In this document: one piece after another, positions 35,030 through 48,930 of the stretch
How the letters are laid out: each line of letters starts with the position of its first letter
Numbering within the stretch: position 1 is the stretch's first letter
Source: Sipunculus nudus
Taxonomy: Eukaryota > Annelida > Sipuncula > Golfingiida > Sipunculidae
DNA: 64,000 nucleotides
Assembly (NCBI GenBank): GCA_026874595.1
Contig: CM049309.1
Location: forward strand, 25,673,033 to 25,737,032
Reading direction: 5' to 3'
Translations under genes and position numbers: made by a program
Notes under the pieces: model-generated
Seen by the model: only the letters and a program-made list of their open reading frames with translations
Database searches by the model: none
What the model was told of the DNA's origin: nothing

Positions 35030-36081
35030 AAAAGTCATCTGAGCTATAGCTGTCACTCTTTGCCCATTGTCTGTCCATCTGTCTGTCTGTCTGTCTGTCT
35101 GTCCTTTAACAGGGCACAAATTTTAACCACTGGGCCTAGAAATTTCTACCTTAAAACCCATGGAGGTCCATAAAAAATCTCCTTTGAAACCTTAAGTAAG
35201 GTTACTGTGACTTGCATCTTCAGAGCTATGGGGCTAATAAGTACCCCCCCAGAATAATAACCTTTCAAATACAAAAGCTCTTGTATATGAATAACTAATG
35301 TATTGATCACCATAAATATTTTGCATGAATATTGATCATGGAGTGTTTCATCATTTCTAAAAGACTGGTGGCGCCACCTGTAATTTTTTTTTCTAATTTT
35401 TACATATTTTTTTCTCTTTTTTTTTTAGACCTTTAGATGTAGGTCATCCATTAACAGGACACAAATCATAACCCTTAGATCTAGAATTTTCTAACTGTAC
35501 ATCCAGGGAGGTCCTAGGCCAATCTACTTGGATTAACCCTTAAATTAGGTCTGGTGACCTATATTTTGTGAACTACAGGCTGAAAACTTTATTTTGAACA
35601 TCCAGTCAGTCAGATGGGGTGCAAATTGTATCTGCTAGGCCTAGAATCTACTCACATTACACCCATGGAGGTCCATAAATAATCTCCTTGGAAACCTGAA
35701 ATTAGGTCACCATGACCCATATCCTCTGAGGTATGGAGCTGGTAAGTACCCCCCCCCCCCCCAAGAATATTTAAAATTATTAAAATTTGATACAAAAGCT
35801 CCAGTATCTGAAAAACTAATGCATTTATTTCCATGATTCTTTTGATGCATATTGATGACAGAGTGTTTCATCATTTCACAAAGACTGGTGTAGCCAGTGT
35901 AGTCTGTCTGTTAACAGGGCACAAATCGTATCCCTTAGATCTAGAAACTTCTAACTGTACATCCAGGGAGGTCATAGGCCAGTCTCCTTGGAAACCTAAA
36001 ATTAAGTCTGGTGACATATATTTTGTGAAGTACAGGCTGAAAACATGATTTTGAACACCCAGTCAGTCAGATAATGGACAG
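35030..36081 (+). mobile_element. D2-subfamily fragment (D-f)
   Basis: The 5' end lacks the first bases but has AAGTCATCTGAGCTATAG and a TGTC microsatellite (about 35068-35104). Three ~300-bp units share AACAGGGCACAAAT and CATCCAGGGAGGTC. The first unit resembles the start of D-c (15590-15830). One GGTGGCGCCACC lies at about 35366 and a C12 run at about 35751. It is cut at its 3' side by the D-g start. Confidence 0.55.
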
Positions 36082-39000
36082 TTTTTAGCATCGCTGACTA
36101 TAAGTCATCTAAGCTATAGTCGTGGTCCTTTGTCCGTAGTCCGGCCGTCCGGTGGACCTAGGAATCCAAAATTTAGCATACAGTTAGAGGTCCCCAAAAT
36201 CTTTTACCATACTGAAAATTGGGTCACTAGGACTCAGTTCCTTCGAAATATAAAGGAAAAACGTCTGTTTTCCATTAAAAAAGCCCTTGTTACACTTCAG
36301 GGCTGCCTATTATCAAAAGTACGGGTCTGTTTTTGTTCATATTTAGTATTCATATTCTTCCATACATTTTCTATTAACATACCAAAAATTAGGTCAGTAT
36401 TGAGTATTGTTTGGAGATATGGGCCAAAATATAATGCAATTTTTAAAAAATCAGGAAATATATTTAATCACTTAACATGAGAATTGCTGAAGCTGTAGAC
36501 TTTTTTTCAGGGATATAACTTTATTAAATCAAGATTCAATTGTTAATCCAAAATTAAATCTAAATTTTGCATATTTATTTAGTTATAAGCATAAATAACA
36601 AATCTATACCTTAAATTTTGTCCAACTTTGGCAATGGCATGTTTTTTTTCCCTGTAAGCACTGTTGATTTAATTTTCAGAGCATATATACATAAGGAATT
36701 AATCTTTTAAAATCTGAAATTTCAAAGGAATTGATTGAAAACAGAAGCTTTGATTCATGTTTTCAAACACCATGTCAGGTGTTGTTTACATCAGGCCCAA
36801 CTAGTAGTACAGCCTTCACTTGTATTATGTAACCCTCTCCAGGCAGCTTGCTTTTGCTCAGCTTGGCCACTACCAGCAGGCTTCCCCTCTGCCCTGTACT
36901 CCCCTCCCCCCCCCCCCTCCCAGCTGGTGCATAAACTAGATGAATGTTATAATTTTCTGTATTTGATTCATTCTTATTCTAGGCCATGCAACATTTTAGA
37001 TTTTGTATTGTACCACCAGGGTTACAATGATTAAAGTGCACATTTAATTATGTCCACAAAGTGGTGTGTTGCTATATGAAAGTGTGGATGTTCATCAGAT
37101 AAGTAATTCTTTACTTCAGAAGAGTAAAACTTCACCAGGTGTGAAATTGACTATTTATTCCAGTAAAAAAATTATAGCTGAGATAGTAATTAGCATAATG
37201 ATGTTGTTTGTCCCTTATTCAACTAACAGTGTGTATACTTTATTTGAAAAGATGGTTTTATTTTATCAAATTTACTGAATCTTTTATTTCGATGAATAGA
37301 ATTAAGCATGTACTCAAAACTCCAATGTACAAAACTTTTTAATAGTGATTCAAGGAATGATCTTGAAGATGCCATGTTGTGGCATTATTTTCTTTTAAAT
37401 TAAGTTTAAACATTTGTATTTTAAAATAATAAAATATATGTGGATGCATAATATGACCCGATATGAGCAACACTCTGGATAAATTATGACTGCAACTTAG
37501 AATTCTGATATTTTAACTTATATTTTCAGATTTTTAGCGAACCTGTGAGCTTATGCGATGGTGTGGCGTCGGCCGTCGTCTGTACGTTAACCCATACGAT
37601 CTTGAAAATGGCAAGAGGTAGCATCACGAAATTTTATGCAAAATATTAGTCATCTAAAAAACTATATCGGATTTTGCTTACTTTTCGGATAACTGCATTT
37701 TCTTAGATTTTATAGGGAAAAAGCTAAAAAAGCTTTAAAAATCTTTTTCTCCGAAACTGTTCAGCCAAATTGTCCAATATTTCACAGAAATGATTCCTGG
37801 AATAATCTTTCTCAAGTTTGTTCGAATGGTTTAAGTTCGGTGATTTTTGGCCGAGTTACAGGAAGTTGAACTTAGTCATCTGTCCATAAAAGCATACTAA
37901 AATTACAATCTCAGAAAAGGCTGGAGCTATCATCACCAAATTTTATGCCAATGTTGTTCACATGAGACATATCTGTAATTGAGGTATTGGTGGCGCCACC
38001 TGCATCGACCTTTTTTGTACGGGGGTCATCAGTGCCCGTATCATACTGACGGCTACAAAAAACTTCTTCTCTGAAACCATATGGCCAAATAGATTAATAT
38101 CGCACAGAAATGATCCTAGGGTAGTGCTTTCTGAAATTTGTTCAAATGGTCTAAGTTCAGTGACTTTTGGCTGAGATATGGGAAGCTGAATTAAGTCGTA
38201 TGCTGTAACAGCCCATTTTAGCTCAGTGGCTACAAAGATCTTCTCCTCAAAAACCACAGGGCCAAATTCTTAAATCTCACACATTAATTATCCTTAGATG
38301 TTGATAATTCAAGATTGTTCAAATGGTTTTGTTTCAGTGATTTTTGGCTGAGTTAAGGGAAGCTTAACTTAGCCATTTTGCTGTATTATCCCATATGAGT
38401 TATAAACCTGTAAAAAATTTTTTGACTGACCCTACTGAGGCCAATTTGTTTAGTATTTTACAAGAATAATCCCCTGAATAATTCTTATTATAATTGTCTT
38501 TTATGGTTCCAAAGAATGAATTTTGGCTGAATTATAAAGGTTCAATTGAGTCATTTTACCATATATGTTAGCTGTGTGAAGCAGATACACAGAAACATCT
38601 AGATACATCTGGACTGGCACCAGTTTATCAGCATTTATTACATCATGCCTCTAGACATTTAGATTTCAGGTTATCTATGGTTAATATTGACAAGAATGTT
38701 TTTTAAAAGCTTTTAAAAAATTTAGATTTATGATTTTTAGATATTCCTCATGCCAGGCAATGTTTACAATCACAGCTATACAGCTCTCTGTGGGTATATA
38801 AAGACGGCTGTTCATGGATTATAATTAATTGGTATCCATAGTCAAATTTATTCAAGATTTTGCCATCAGTGAGATGTATCTGTATTACAATTTTGCATTC
38901 AATATGCATCTGTATTAATTTTTAGTGAACCTGTGAACTAATGCGATGGTGTGGCGGCGTTTGTCTTCTGTACGTTTACCCATACTATTTTGAAAATGAT

Positions 39001-41644
39001 TGGAGCTAGCATCATGAAATTTATTGCAAAAAAATAAGCCATCTGAAAATTTTCTTAAATTTAATAGAGAAAAAGCTAAAAAAAAAAACTTTAAAAATCT
39101 TCTCCTCCGAAACACTCAAGCCAAATTGCTCAATATTTCACAGAAATAATCTTTTATACCATCTCCCTCAATTTTGTTCAGGGAGTTGAACTTAGTCATC
39201 TGTCCAAAAAGCATACTAAAATGACAGTCTCAGAAACAGCCAGAGCTATCATCACCAAATTTTTTGCCAGTGTTGGTCACATGAGTCATATATGAAATTC
39301 AGGTATTGGTGGCGCCACCTGAATTGACCTATTTTTGTATGGGGGTCATTGGTCATCTGTACATTAATCCATAATTTCTCAGGAATAGCAGGAGCTACCA
39401 TTCCCAGATTTTATGCAATAATCTGTCACATATCATATTTTGTGGGATTCAGCTTATTTTTTTGCTATCTGCATTTACTTAGATTTTATAAGGAAAAAGC
39501 TGACAATATTTTAAAAGTCGTCTTCTTGTAGACGGTCCAGCCAAATTGTTAAATATTTTACAGAAATGATCCCAGAGGCAAGCCCTCTCAATTTTGTTCA
39601 AATGGTTTGCATTTGATGAATTTTAGTGGAGTAACACAAATTGGAACAGTCATTCGGCCAAGTAAGAATACTGACATAGTACTCTCAGAAATGACAGAAG
39701 CTAGCATTACCAGGTATTGTGCAAATGTTGGTCACATGACTCATATTTGAAGTTGTAGATTTAGTGGTGCAACCTACATTGACCTGTTTTTATGGGCAAA
39801 AAAACTCATAATTTTAGCCTCTTTCAGCTTAATGATGAAACTGTCAAGTTGAATTGTTCAATTTTTCAAAAGAATTATCCTAGGACATGGTTCTTTCAAT
39901 CATATCAGAATATACTGAGTTTGTTGATTTTTGGTTGAGTTGTGAAAAGCTTAAGTTGGTCTTATGGCCATTATTATGTCTTTTTCAAACTGAGGACTGC
40001 AATAGTGTTCTTCTACAAAATTATAATTTCAATTATATCTTCTGTAAAATTGCACAAAAATCATTCTTAGGTGGCCTTTGTTCAAGTTTACTAGAATGAT
40101 TTTTGGCAGAACTATTGGACCTTTAACAATGAAAATACTGCATCTTTTATTATTCTAGATATTTTGATAAAAAGTTTATGATTATGTCGGCTTGAAAAAA
40201 AGAAATTTTAACCAAAATCTTTCAGTATGTGTAAACAGATATACAAACAGGCCAAGATTGAATCTGTATCTTTAAATAGGTTGAGAAACTGCCAACTGTT
40301 TCAGATTTGGGAACAGATCAAGAGTTCATTCAGTGCAGCCAGATATAGGTCAAGAGTTCAATCAGTGCAGCCAAGCACATGGCATGTGATCACCTCACGG
40401 GTGACATGTGAACACCTCATGGGCACCATGTGATCACTTCATGGGTGTCAAGCCCCTCAGGGCAGGGCCCCTGCATGAGCTTATGCAATGGTGTGGCTAC
40501 TATTTCAGATTTGGCAACAGGCTAGAGGTCAGTCTGGATCTATTTATAGCTTTGGCAGACTGCCAACTGTATCAGATTAGGCAACAGGTCAAGAGTTCAC
40601 TCAGTGCAGCCAGGTATGGGTCAGGAGTTTACTCAGTGCAGTAGCTGCATTCTATTTATAGCTTTGGCAGACTGTCAACTGTGTCAGATTTTGCAACAGG
40701 TCAAATGTTCACTCAGTGCAGCCAGGTACAGGTCAAAAGTTCACTCAGTCTAGCCAGGTGCAGGTCATGAGTTCACTCAGTGCAGTAGTCTGAGCAAGCA
40801 ATTTGTCAAAGTTCACTCGGGGCTACAGCCTTTCTCACCTAAGCCTGGTCAGCCCCATGCATCAGACTCAAGGTAAGTTTGATGTATTGGCCTAATATTT
40901 TGACCTGTCTATGTGTCTTTGATGACTTTCTCGCTCACAAGACAGGTGTCGCCACCTACCATGACTTTTGCACATGTTTTTCTCAGGAGGGGTTTGATAT
41001 ATCAGTCTGAAATTGGGCATATGTATATATCTCTGATAGCTTCGTTGTATACAAGACTGGTGGTGCCAGCTACAATCTTTTCAGTGTTGTGTGCACCTAT
41101 GCCAGAATTTCAGCAGTGATGTTTGTGTAATTGTTTCTTATTCAAAATGTTTAGTACTTGCATAGTTCATATACATGAAAAGTAATGGTCCAGCATTGAA
41201 GCATTATACCTGGTGTATTTCCCAATGCACAGGTTCGCATTAGGCGTGTAGGCCTTGTTTATTACAAATTTATAAAACTTCTAAATAAATATAAATGAAT
41301 CTGATAAAAACTATTTATGGAAAAAGTAGTTATGCTTAATAAAAATAAGCTTAAATATAAACTTTAATGCATTATTCCCTTGAAAGTGAAATAAAGGTAT
41401 TAGTCCTTTCTGTCCACTTGCCTATCCATCTGTAAATTTTTCATATGCATCACAGTATTTCAAAACTTAACTGTTTTTCTTCATGACAGTCTTGTCAGAG
41501 TATTAGTTTTGCAATCATATATTAAGAACTTTACTATAACCAAGTAGGAGGGACCCTTTCCTCTCAGCTTCTCATACAATAGAATATTTTGCATTTGCAA
41601 AAATTTCAAACTTCAGCTGAGCGCTGTGACCCATGGATCCCTTG
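36082..41644 (+). mobile_element. Family D element D-g holding a C element
   Basis: The start is TTTTTAGCATCGCTGACTATAAGTC (first 20: TTTTTAGCATCGCTGACTAT), and the candidate 3' end is CAGCTGAGCGCTGT, GACCCATGGATC, CCTTG (41644). Sequence to 37530 matches the D body (for example TTATGGGCC and TAATGCA motifs near 36418-36440). That the far end belongs to the same copy is inferred from the C insertion between them. Confidence 0.45.
37531..41257 (+). mobile_element. Family C element C7/C8, long (3.7 kb)
   Basis: Starts TTTTTAGCGAACCTGTGAGC; ends GCACAGGTTCGC, AGGCGTGTAGGCCT, TG (41257). A second start-like sequence TTTTTAGTGAACCTGTGAAC lies at 38919, so this is either two elements head to tail or an internal duplication; C2 (12246 on) runs through the same point without it. 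GGTGGCGCCACC occurs at about 37988 and 39309. Non-coding. Confidence 0.6.
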
Positions 41645-41924
41645 TTTTAAATACTTCTACTGCAATGTAGATAAAGTTATATGTCCAAGTCAAAACCTGT
41701 TTGACAATAGCACTCCATTTGTAAATAATATAAATGACATCAATTCTCTTCCCTGTCTCCAAGGATACTATCACAATCTTACATAACTTAAGTTAAACAC
41801 CAACAACTCATAATACAGCTTATATTACCAAAATATGTGGTACAAATCCAGCATGTGCCTCATTTCCAAATCATATTTTGTGATCATATATAACAGCTGA
41901 GTGTCATGACCCATGGATCCATTG
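41645..41924 (+). mobile_element. 3' end of an older D element
   Basis: Matches 3020-3259 and 22040-22280, ending CAGCTGAG, GACCCATGGATC, CATTG then TTG. Its 5' part is not contiguous and was probably displaced by D-g. Confidence 0.55.
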
Positions 41925-42120
41925 TTGTTGTTGCATGGGTACTATGGACTGATTTTTGTTGTTAGATAATATGGACTGTTTGAATATGCGGTTACTATTG
42001 TATGATTTAAAAGATGATAAAAACTTGGAATTTACTGGAAAATACAGTTTAACTTATTAATAGTAAGGTCAGCCAAATTTGATCTGTTCTTATAATAAGA
42101 ATCAAAACCTTGGTCTTTGC

Positions 42121-43394
42121 TTTTTTTATGCCCCCCGCCACAAAGTGGCCCGGAGCATATAGTTTTACCCATGTCTGTCCTTCCGTCATTCCATCATTCC
42201 GAAATCAAACAGTTGTATGAACTTTTTTTCGCAATGCTTGCAGATATTGGCCTGATTTTTTGTGTGTATGCAGATAATGACCAGTTACACGTTGAGTTCG
42301 CGTTTCTTCCCAGTTGACCTACTTTTGACCGTTTTACGGCTCCTAAACTAAGAAAATTTCATGAAAAATAGAAATTTTCATGACAAATACACATGTACGG
42401 ACTTTTTTTCGCAATGCCTGCAGATATTGGCCTGATTTTTTGTGTGTAGGCAGATAATGACCAGTTACAGATTGAGTTCGCGTTTCGTCCCGGTTGACCT
42501 ACTTTTGAACGTTTTACGCATCTTTAACTTAGAAAATTTCATGAAAAATAGAAATTTTTATGACAAATACACATGTACGGACTTTTTTTTCGCAATGCCT
42601 GCAGGTATTGGCCTGATTTTTGGAGTGTGGGCAGATATAGACCAGATACAGATCAAGTTCGCGTTTCGTCCCGGTTGACCTACTTTTGAACGTTTTACGG
42701 CTCCTAAACTAAAAAAGTTTCATGAAAAATAGAAATTTTCATGACAAATACACATGTACAGACTTTTTTTGGCAATGCCTGCAGATATTGGCCTGATTTT
42801 TTGTGTGTAGGCAGATAATGACCAGTTACAGATTGAGTTCGTGTTTCATCCCAGTTGACCTTCTTTTGACTGTTTTACGGCTCCTGAACATAGAAAATTT
42901 CATGTAAAATATAAATTTTCATGACAAATACACTTGTACAGACTTTTCTTCGCAATACCTGCAGGTATTGGCCTGATTTTTGGTGTGTGGGCAGATATAG
43001 ACCAGTTACAGATCGAGTTCACGTTTTGTCCCAGTTGACCTACTTTTGACCGTTTGACGGTGCTCTTACATAGAATATTTCATAAAAAAGTGCACATGTA
43101 TGGACTTTTCACAGTGCCTGCAGATACGGGCCTGATTTTTGGTGTGTAGGCAGATAATGACCAGTTACAGATCGAGTTCTTGTTTTGTCCCGGTTGACCT
43201 ACTTTTGATTGTTTTACGGCTCCTAAACATAGAAAATTTCATAATGACCCGTTACAGATCGAGTTTGCATTTTGCCCTTCTTGACCTACTTTTGACCATA
43301 CGACACCTCCTGAACTTAAAAAATGTTTCAAAATTTTACAAATGTTTCTAATTTGCCCCAGGCGGGGGCATTCGTGTCATTCCGACACATCTAG
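42121..43394 (+). mobile_element. Family E Helitron-like element with 180-bp tandem units
   Basis: The 5' end ATGCCCCCCGCC (42128-42139), after seven T, is followed by a hairpin GCCAC-AAA-GTGGC. The subterminal inverse GGCGGGGGCAT is at 43361-43371, the 3' hairpin GTGTC-ATTCC-GACAC at 43374-43388, and the terminal CTAG at 43391-43394 before TTTT. About six units of ~180 bp fill the body (marker GGCCTGATTTTT at 180, 181, 180, 180 and 159 bp spacing). Non-coding. Confidence 0.75.
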
Positions 43395-44116
43395 TTTTAA
43401 ATTATCTATTGCAACAATGTTGAAGGGGTTGGGGGCATAGTGATGCCTGTTTTGTACATCCATTTAACATAAATTTGTCTGTACATCTTTTCATTATAGG
43501 CTTGTGGATTCATTTTACATCAAACTATTTGACAAAAACCTTCAATGTTTTACATCTACCAATCAGCCCACTACTTTGAGAGAGGACTGTTAATCATGCA
43601 TCTGTACAGGGTGCTGTACATGTTTTATGTAAAAAAACAACACAGCCTAGATAATTCAATTGTGCTTATACATTAATCCAGAGACCTTTATTGTGGGAAA
43701 AAAATAATCTATTTTTTCTTATTTCTAAGTTTTACCAACAGAAAGATTAAAGAAGAAATAGTTTTAAATTCATTTAAATTGTATTTATTGTTATGATAAC
43801 TAATGATAAACTCTCTCAGTGGCTTTTGATTGTTTTGAGAGTAACAAAGCAAGGTTAAATCTTTTCTTGATTAAGGTATACATGTATTTTCTTAAAAGAG
43901 TTAAGCAGGACTTGTGACATCATATAGAAAGCATACATGTGTTGTTGATGTATACTGTGTATTCAAACTCAAGAATAACAGTCAAAGGATGGTCTTATGG
44001 ACATGTTTATTTGCTGTGGCCCCTTTTTTATCTGCAAATGTTGATGACCTTTGTCAATAAATCCTATCCTTACAGAATCTACAAGTGTCCTGTTTTGTAT
44101 TTTCTTATATGAAAAA
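43395..44116. other. AT-rich spacer, nothing recognised
   Basis: Single-copy-looking sequence between E and the inverted C10. No gene or repeat end was seen. Confidence 0.4.
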
Positions 44117-45110
44117 CAAGGCCTACAGGCCAAAAACAAACCTGTGCAATGGTATAATGCTTCAGTGCTGGACCATTTCTTATCAGTTGTAATATGTATA
44201 TGAACAATGCAAGTACTATGCATTTTGTACAAGAACCAATTACAAAAACATCACTGCTGAATTACTAGCATGGGTGCACACAACACAAAAATGATTGTAG
44301 GTGGCGCCATCAGTCTTGAATACGACTAAGCTATCCAAGATGTATACACAAGCTCTATTTCAGGCTGATATATCAAACCATCCTGAGAAATAAGCAGGCA
44401 AATACACTGTGCAAAAGTCGTTATAGGTGGCGCCACCAGTCATGTGAACAAGAAAGCCATCAAGAATGCATGGACAGGTCAAATATCAGGACAATATATC
44501 AAACTTCTCTTGAGTTATGCAAACTTGGCTGACCAGGCCTTTGTCAGGAAGGCTGTTGCCCCAAGTGAACCAAAACAAATAGCTCTCTGCAGCTACTGCA
44601 CTGAGTAAACTCTTGACCTGCACCTGGCTGCACTGAGTGAACTCTTGACCTGTACCTTGGTGCACTGAGTGAACTTTTGACCTGAAACAGATGGCAGTCT
44701 GGCAGATGGCAGTCTGGTATATCCAGACTTTTAGCCTGTTGTCAAATCTGAAAGTTGGCAGTCTGCCAAGCTATTTATAGTCACAGTCTTGGCTTGTTGG
44801 TTAATCAGTTTACACATACTGAAAGACTTTGGCTACAATACTTTTTTTCAAACTGACATATTCATAAGATTTATTTTCAAAATGTTTAAAATAAAGGTGC
44901 AGTCCTCTCATTGTTGAAGGGCCAATAATTCTGCCAAAAATCATTTCAGTAACTTGAACAAAGGCCTTCTAAGAATCATTTTTTGGCAAAGTCACAGAAG
45001 TTGAAACAACAGTTTTGCAGTAAAAGACTTGCAGTTTTCTCAGTATGAAATAGGCCACAAGACCAATTTCATGCAGCTTTCTATGACTTTCTATAAATTA
45101 ACCAAATCTA
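44117..45110 (-). mobile_element. Family C element C10, inverted and 5' truncated
   Basis: On the plus strand it begins CAAGGCCTACAGGCC and AAACCTGTGCAAT, the reverse complement of a C 3' end. The body holds reversed C units, with GGTGGCGCCACC at about 44427. Its 5' part is missing; C9 starts just beyond. Confidence 0.6.
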
Positions 45111-45130
45111 TTCTTGAGGGTATAATTTAC

Positions 45131-47692
45131 TTTTTAGCGAACCTGTGAGCTTATGCGATGGTGTGGCGTCCGTCGTATAAACGTTAACCTATACTATCTT
45201 GAAAATGGCAAGAATTAGCATCATCAAATTTTATGCATAAAATTAGTCATCTAAAAAACTCTATCGGATTTTGCTTATTTTTTGGCTAACTGCATTTTCT
45301 TAGATTTTATAGGGAAAAAGCTAAAAAAGCTTAAAAAATCTTCTTCTCCGAATCTCTTCAGCCAAATTGTCCAATATTGTAAAGAAATGATTTCTGGAAC
45401 AATCTCTCTCAAGTTTGTTTGAATGGTTTAAGTTCGGTGATTTTTGGCTGAGTTACAGGAAGTTGAACTTAGTCATCTGTCCAAAAAAGCATACTAAAAT
45501 TACAATCTCAGAAATGGCTTGAGCTATCATCACCAAATTTTATGCCAATGTTGGTCACATGAGTCATATCTGAAATTGAGGTATTGGTGGCGCCACCTGC
45601 ATCGGCCTTTTTTGTACGGGGGTCATCAGTGCCCGTATCAAACTGAAGTCTACAAATAACTTCTTCTCTGAAACGATATGGCCAAATTGTTTAATATCGC
45701 ACAGAAATGATCCTAGGGTAGTGCTTTCTGAAGTTTGTTCAAATGGTCTCAGTTCAGTGACTTTTGGCTAAGTTATGGGAAGCTGAATTTAGTCATATGA
45801 CATAGCAGCCCATTTTAGCTAAGTGGCTAAAAAAATCTTCTTCTCAAAAACGACTGGGCCAAATTCTTAAATCTCACACATCAATTATCCTTAGATGTTG
45901 ATAATTCAAGTTTATTCAAATGGTCTCAGTTCAGTGACTTTTGGCTTAGTTATGGGAAGCTGAATTTAGTCATATGCCATAACAGCCCATTTTAGCTAAG
46001 TGGCTACAAAAATCTTCTTCTCAAAAACCACTGGGCCAAATTCTTAAATCTCACACATTAATTATCCTTAGATGTTGATAATTCAAGTTTGTTCAAATGG
46101 TTTTGGTTCAATGATATGGGCTGAATTATGGGAAGCTGAACTTTGCCATTTTGCTGTATTTTCCCATATGAGTTATAAACCTACAAAACGTTTTTTGACT
46201 GATGATACTGAGGCCAGTTTGTTTAATATTTTGCAAGAATAATTCCCTGAATAATTCTTATAATAATTGTCTTTTATGGTTCCAAAGAATGAATTTTGGC
46301 TGATTTATAAAGATTGAATTGAGTCATTTTACCATACATGTTAGCTGTGTGAAGCAGATACATCTAGCCTAGCACCAGTTTATCAGCATCCATTACATCA
46401 TGCCTCTAGACATTTAGATTTCAGGTTATCTATGGAAAATATTGACAAGAATGTTTTTTAAAAGCTTTTAAAAATGTAGATTTATGATATTAGATATCAT
46501 CTGTACACTAACTCATAATTTCTCAGGAATAGCAGGAGCTACCATCCCCAAATTTTATGCAATTATCTGTCACAAAATAAATGTTGATGGATTCAGCTTA
46601 TTTTTGCTATCTGTATCTACTTAGATTTTACAGGGAAAAAGCTGAAAAAAAACTTTAAAAGTCTTATTCTTCTAAACGGTCAGAAATTTACAGAAATGAT
46701 CCCAGAGGCGAGCCTCAAGTTTGTTCAAACGGTTTGTGTTTGATAAATTTTGCAGAGTTACATAACAGGCCAAGTTTGTGTATGTTTCTTGAATAGGCTG
46801 AGAAACTGCCAACTGTTTCAGATTTGGCAACAGATCAAGAGTTCATTCAGTGCAGCCAAATATAGGTCAACAGTTCAATCAGTGCAGCCAAGCACAAGGC
46901 ATGTGATCACCTCATGGGTGTCATGTGAGCTCCTCATGGGCAGCATGTGATCATCTCATGGGTAGCATGTGATCACATCATGAGTATCATGTGATCACCA
47001 CATGGATGTCATGCCCCTCAGGGCTGCATATTGAGCCAATCTGTGAGCTTATGCAATTGTGTGGCTACTATTTCAGATTTGGCAACAGGCAAAGGGTCAA
47101 TCTGGATTTATTTATAGCTTTGGCAGACTGCCAACTGTGTCAGATTATGCAACAGGTCAAGAATTCACTCAGTGCAGCCAGGTACAGGTCAGAAGTTCAC
47201 TCAGTGCAGTAGCCTGAGCCAGTAATTTGTCACAGTACACTCGGGGCAACAGCCTTTCTCACCTAAGCCTGGTCAGCCCCATGCATCAGACTCAAGGTAA
47301 GTTTGATGTATTGGCCTGTTATTCTGACCTGTCTATGTGTCTTTAATGGCTTTCTCGTTCACAAGACAGGTGTCGCCATCTGCAATGACTTTTACAAAGT
47401 GTATGTGCCTGCTTAATTCTACGGAGGAATTTGATATATCAGCCTGAAATTGGGCATATTTATACATGTCAAATAGCTTTGTTGTATACAAGACTGGTGG
47501 TGCCACCTACAATAATTTTTGTGTTGTGTGCACCCATGCCAGAATTTCCCCAGTGATGTTTGTGTATTGTTTCTTGTTCAGATGTTTAATACTTGCATTG
47601 TTCATATATATGAAAAGTAGTGGTCCAGCATTGAAGCGTTATACCTGGTGTATATCCATATGCACAGGTTTGCATTAGGCCTGTAGGCCTTG
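45131..47692 (+). mobile_element. Family C element C9, complete (2562 bp)
   Basis: Starts TTTTTAGCGAACCTGTGAGC and ends GCACAGGTTTGC, AGGCCTGTAGGCCT, TG (47692) then TT. Diverged units include GGTGGCGCCACC at about 45587, CTATTTCAGATTTGGCAACA repeats and CATGTGATCAC repeats (46900-47010). Two adjacent ~170-bp blocks (about 45740-45920 and 45920-46090) are recent duplicates. Confidence 0.7.
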
Positions 47693-48279
47693 TTCAGAAT
47701 TGCCTGGCAGTGGTAGCTTATCAGTAGCTTACACATTATTAGCAGGTACTGCAATTTGATTAGCAGGTTTGTGCGCAGGAGGTGATAGTCATCAAATTCA
47801 ATAAATATATTTTTTAAAGCAAGGGTTAACCGTATACATTTCCCACTTGGGTCTTACATATTTAATAAATAGTTTCTCAAATGAAGAAATGAAAAGTGGT
47901 GGGGAGGAGGAGAAAAAAATATATATAATTAAAAAGTTAAAAAATGAAAAGCGCCATTTTTTCCATATAAATTTTACAATTTATTTGCAGGAGATCCTCT
48001 TTCTGAAAGGGCTGGTAAAAGATACTTTTCTAAAAAAAATTATGACTTTTTATTTAAATAAACTTTTACTGATTTAAATCAACTGTTAATAAATTTATCA
48101 TTTCTACTAAATTAACATCAGTCCACTTTCTTACAAAAACAGCTGGACAGTTTATAATGACCTGTATAGGCAAAATTAACTACTTTGAAGTATGTTATGT
48201 GGTGGAAATAAAAAGCTAACAACAAATAAAGGAAAGTTCAGGCAAATGAAAATAGCCATGCAATATACCATTAAAAAAA
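47693..48279. other. AT-rich spacer, nothing recognised
   Basis: No gene, repeat end or motif was recognised. Confidence 0.4.
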
Positions 48280-48604
48280 CTAGACGACCAGAGGTCGAGC
48301 GCTTGCCAGAGGTTGAAAGGACAGACGGAGAGACGATACAAAGTGTCGGTTTTCCATCAATTGAGTGACCCTCGGAGTGATTGCTGAGGAACTGGGTCCT
48401 GTAGAATGACATATATCACACAAAAGAACTTGAAAGCAGACAAAGCTGCCAACAACCGGCAAACGGGGAAAGATTTGAGATAACAGATGACTAAATAATC
48501 GTATGAAGAAGGTATTTAGAAACAAAATGAGTTATAGTTTTAGCAGATAAGATTCACAGATTTTGAGGTATGGCCAAAAACTGATATGTTGCAGTAGTTT
48601 GAGT

Positions 48605-48625
48605 GCAGCGCCCCCTTGCAGCCAT
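48605..48625 (-). promoter_or_regulatory. CTCF-like motif (weaker copy)
   Basis: The minus strand reads GGCTGCAAGGGGGCGCTGC, a near match to the CTCF core. Confidence 0.25.
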
Positions 48626-48930
48626 ATCCCAAGAATGAAAAATCATTTTCGAGATGCGTATGATTTCAGCTGTACCAGTTTCAAAATGATTCCTGCAAAA
48701 CTGTGGTCTGTACAAAGCTATATGTGAGACGCAAGAACAGGCAAGCTGGAGAAATTGAGACAGCTCACAAACAGACAGACATACTGACAAAGTGACACAG
48801 GACTGAGACCAGCTGACTTAACCAGGTTATGGAGAAAACTCAGATGAAGAAAATAAGCTATAGTTTCTGTAATTGAGGTTCATAGTTCTGGAGATATGGC
48901 CAAAAACTGATATGTTGGGGAGGTTACAGT

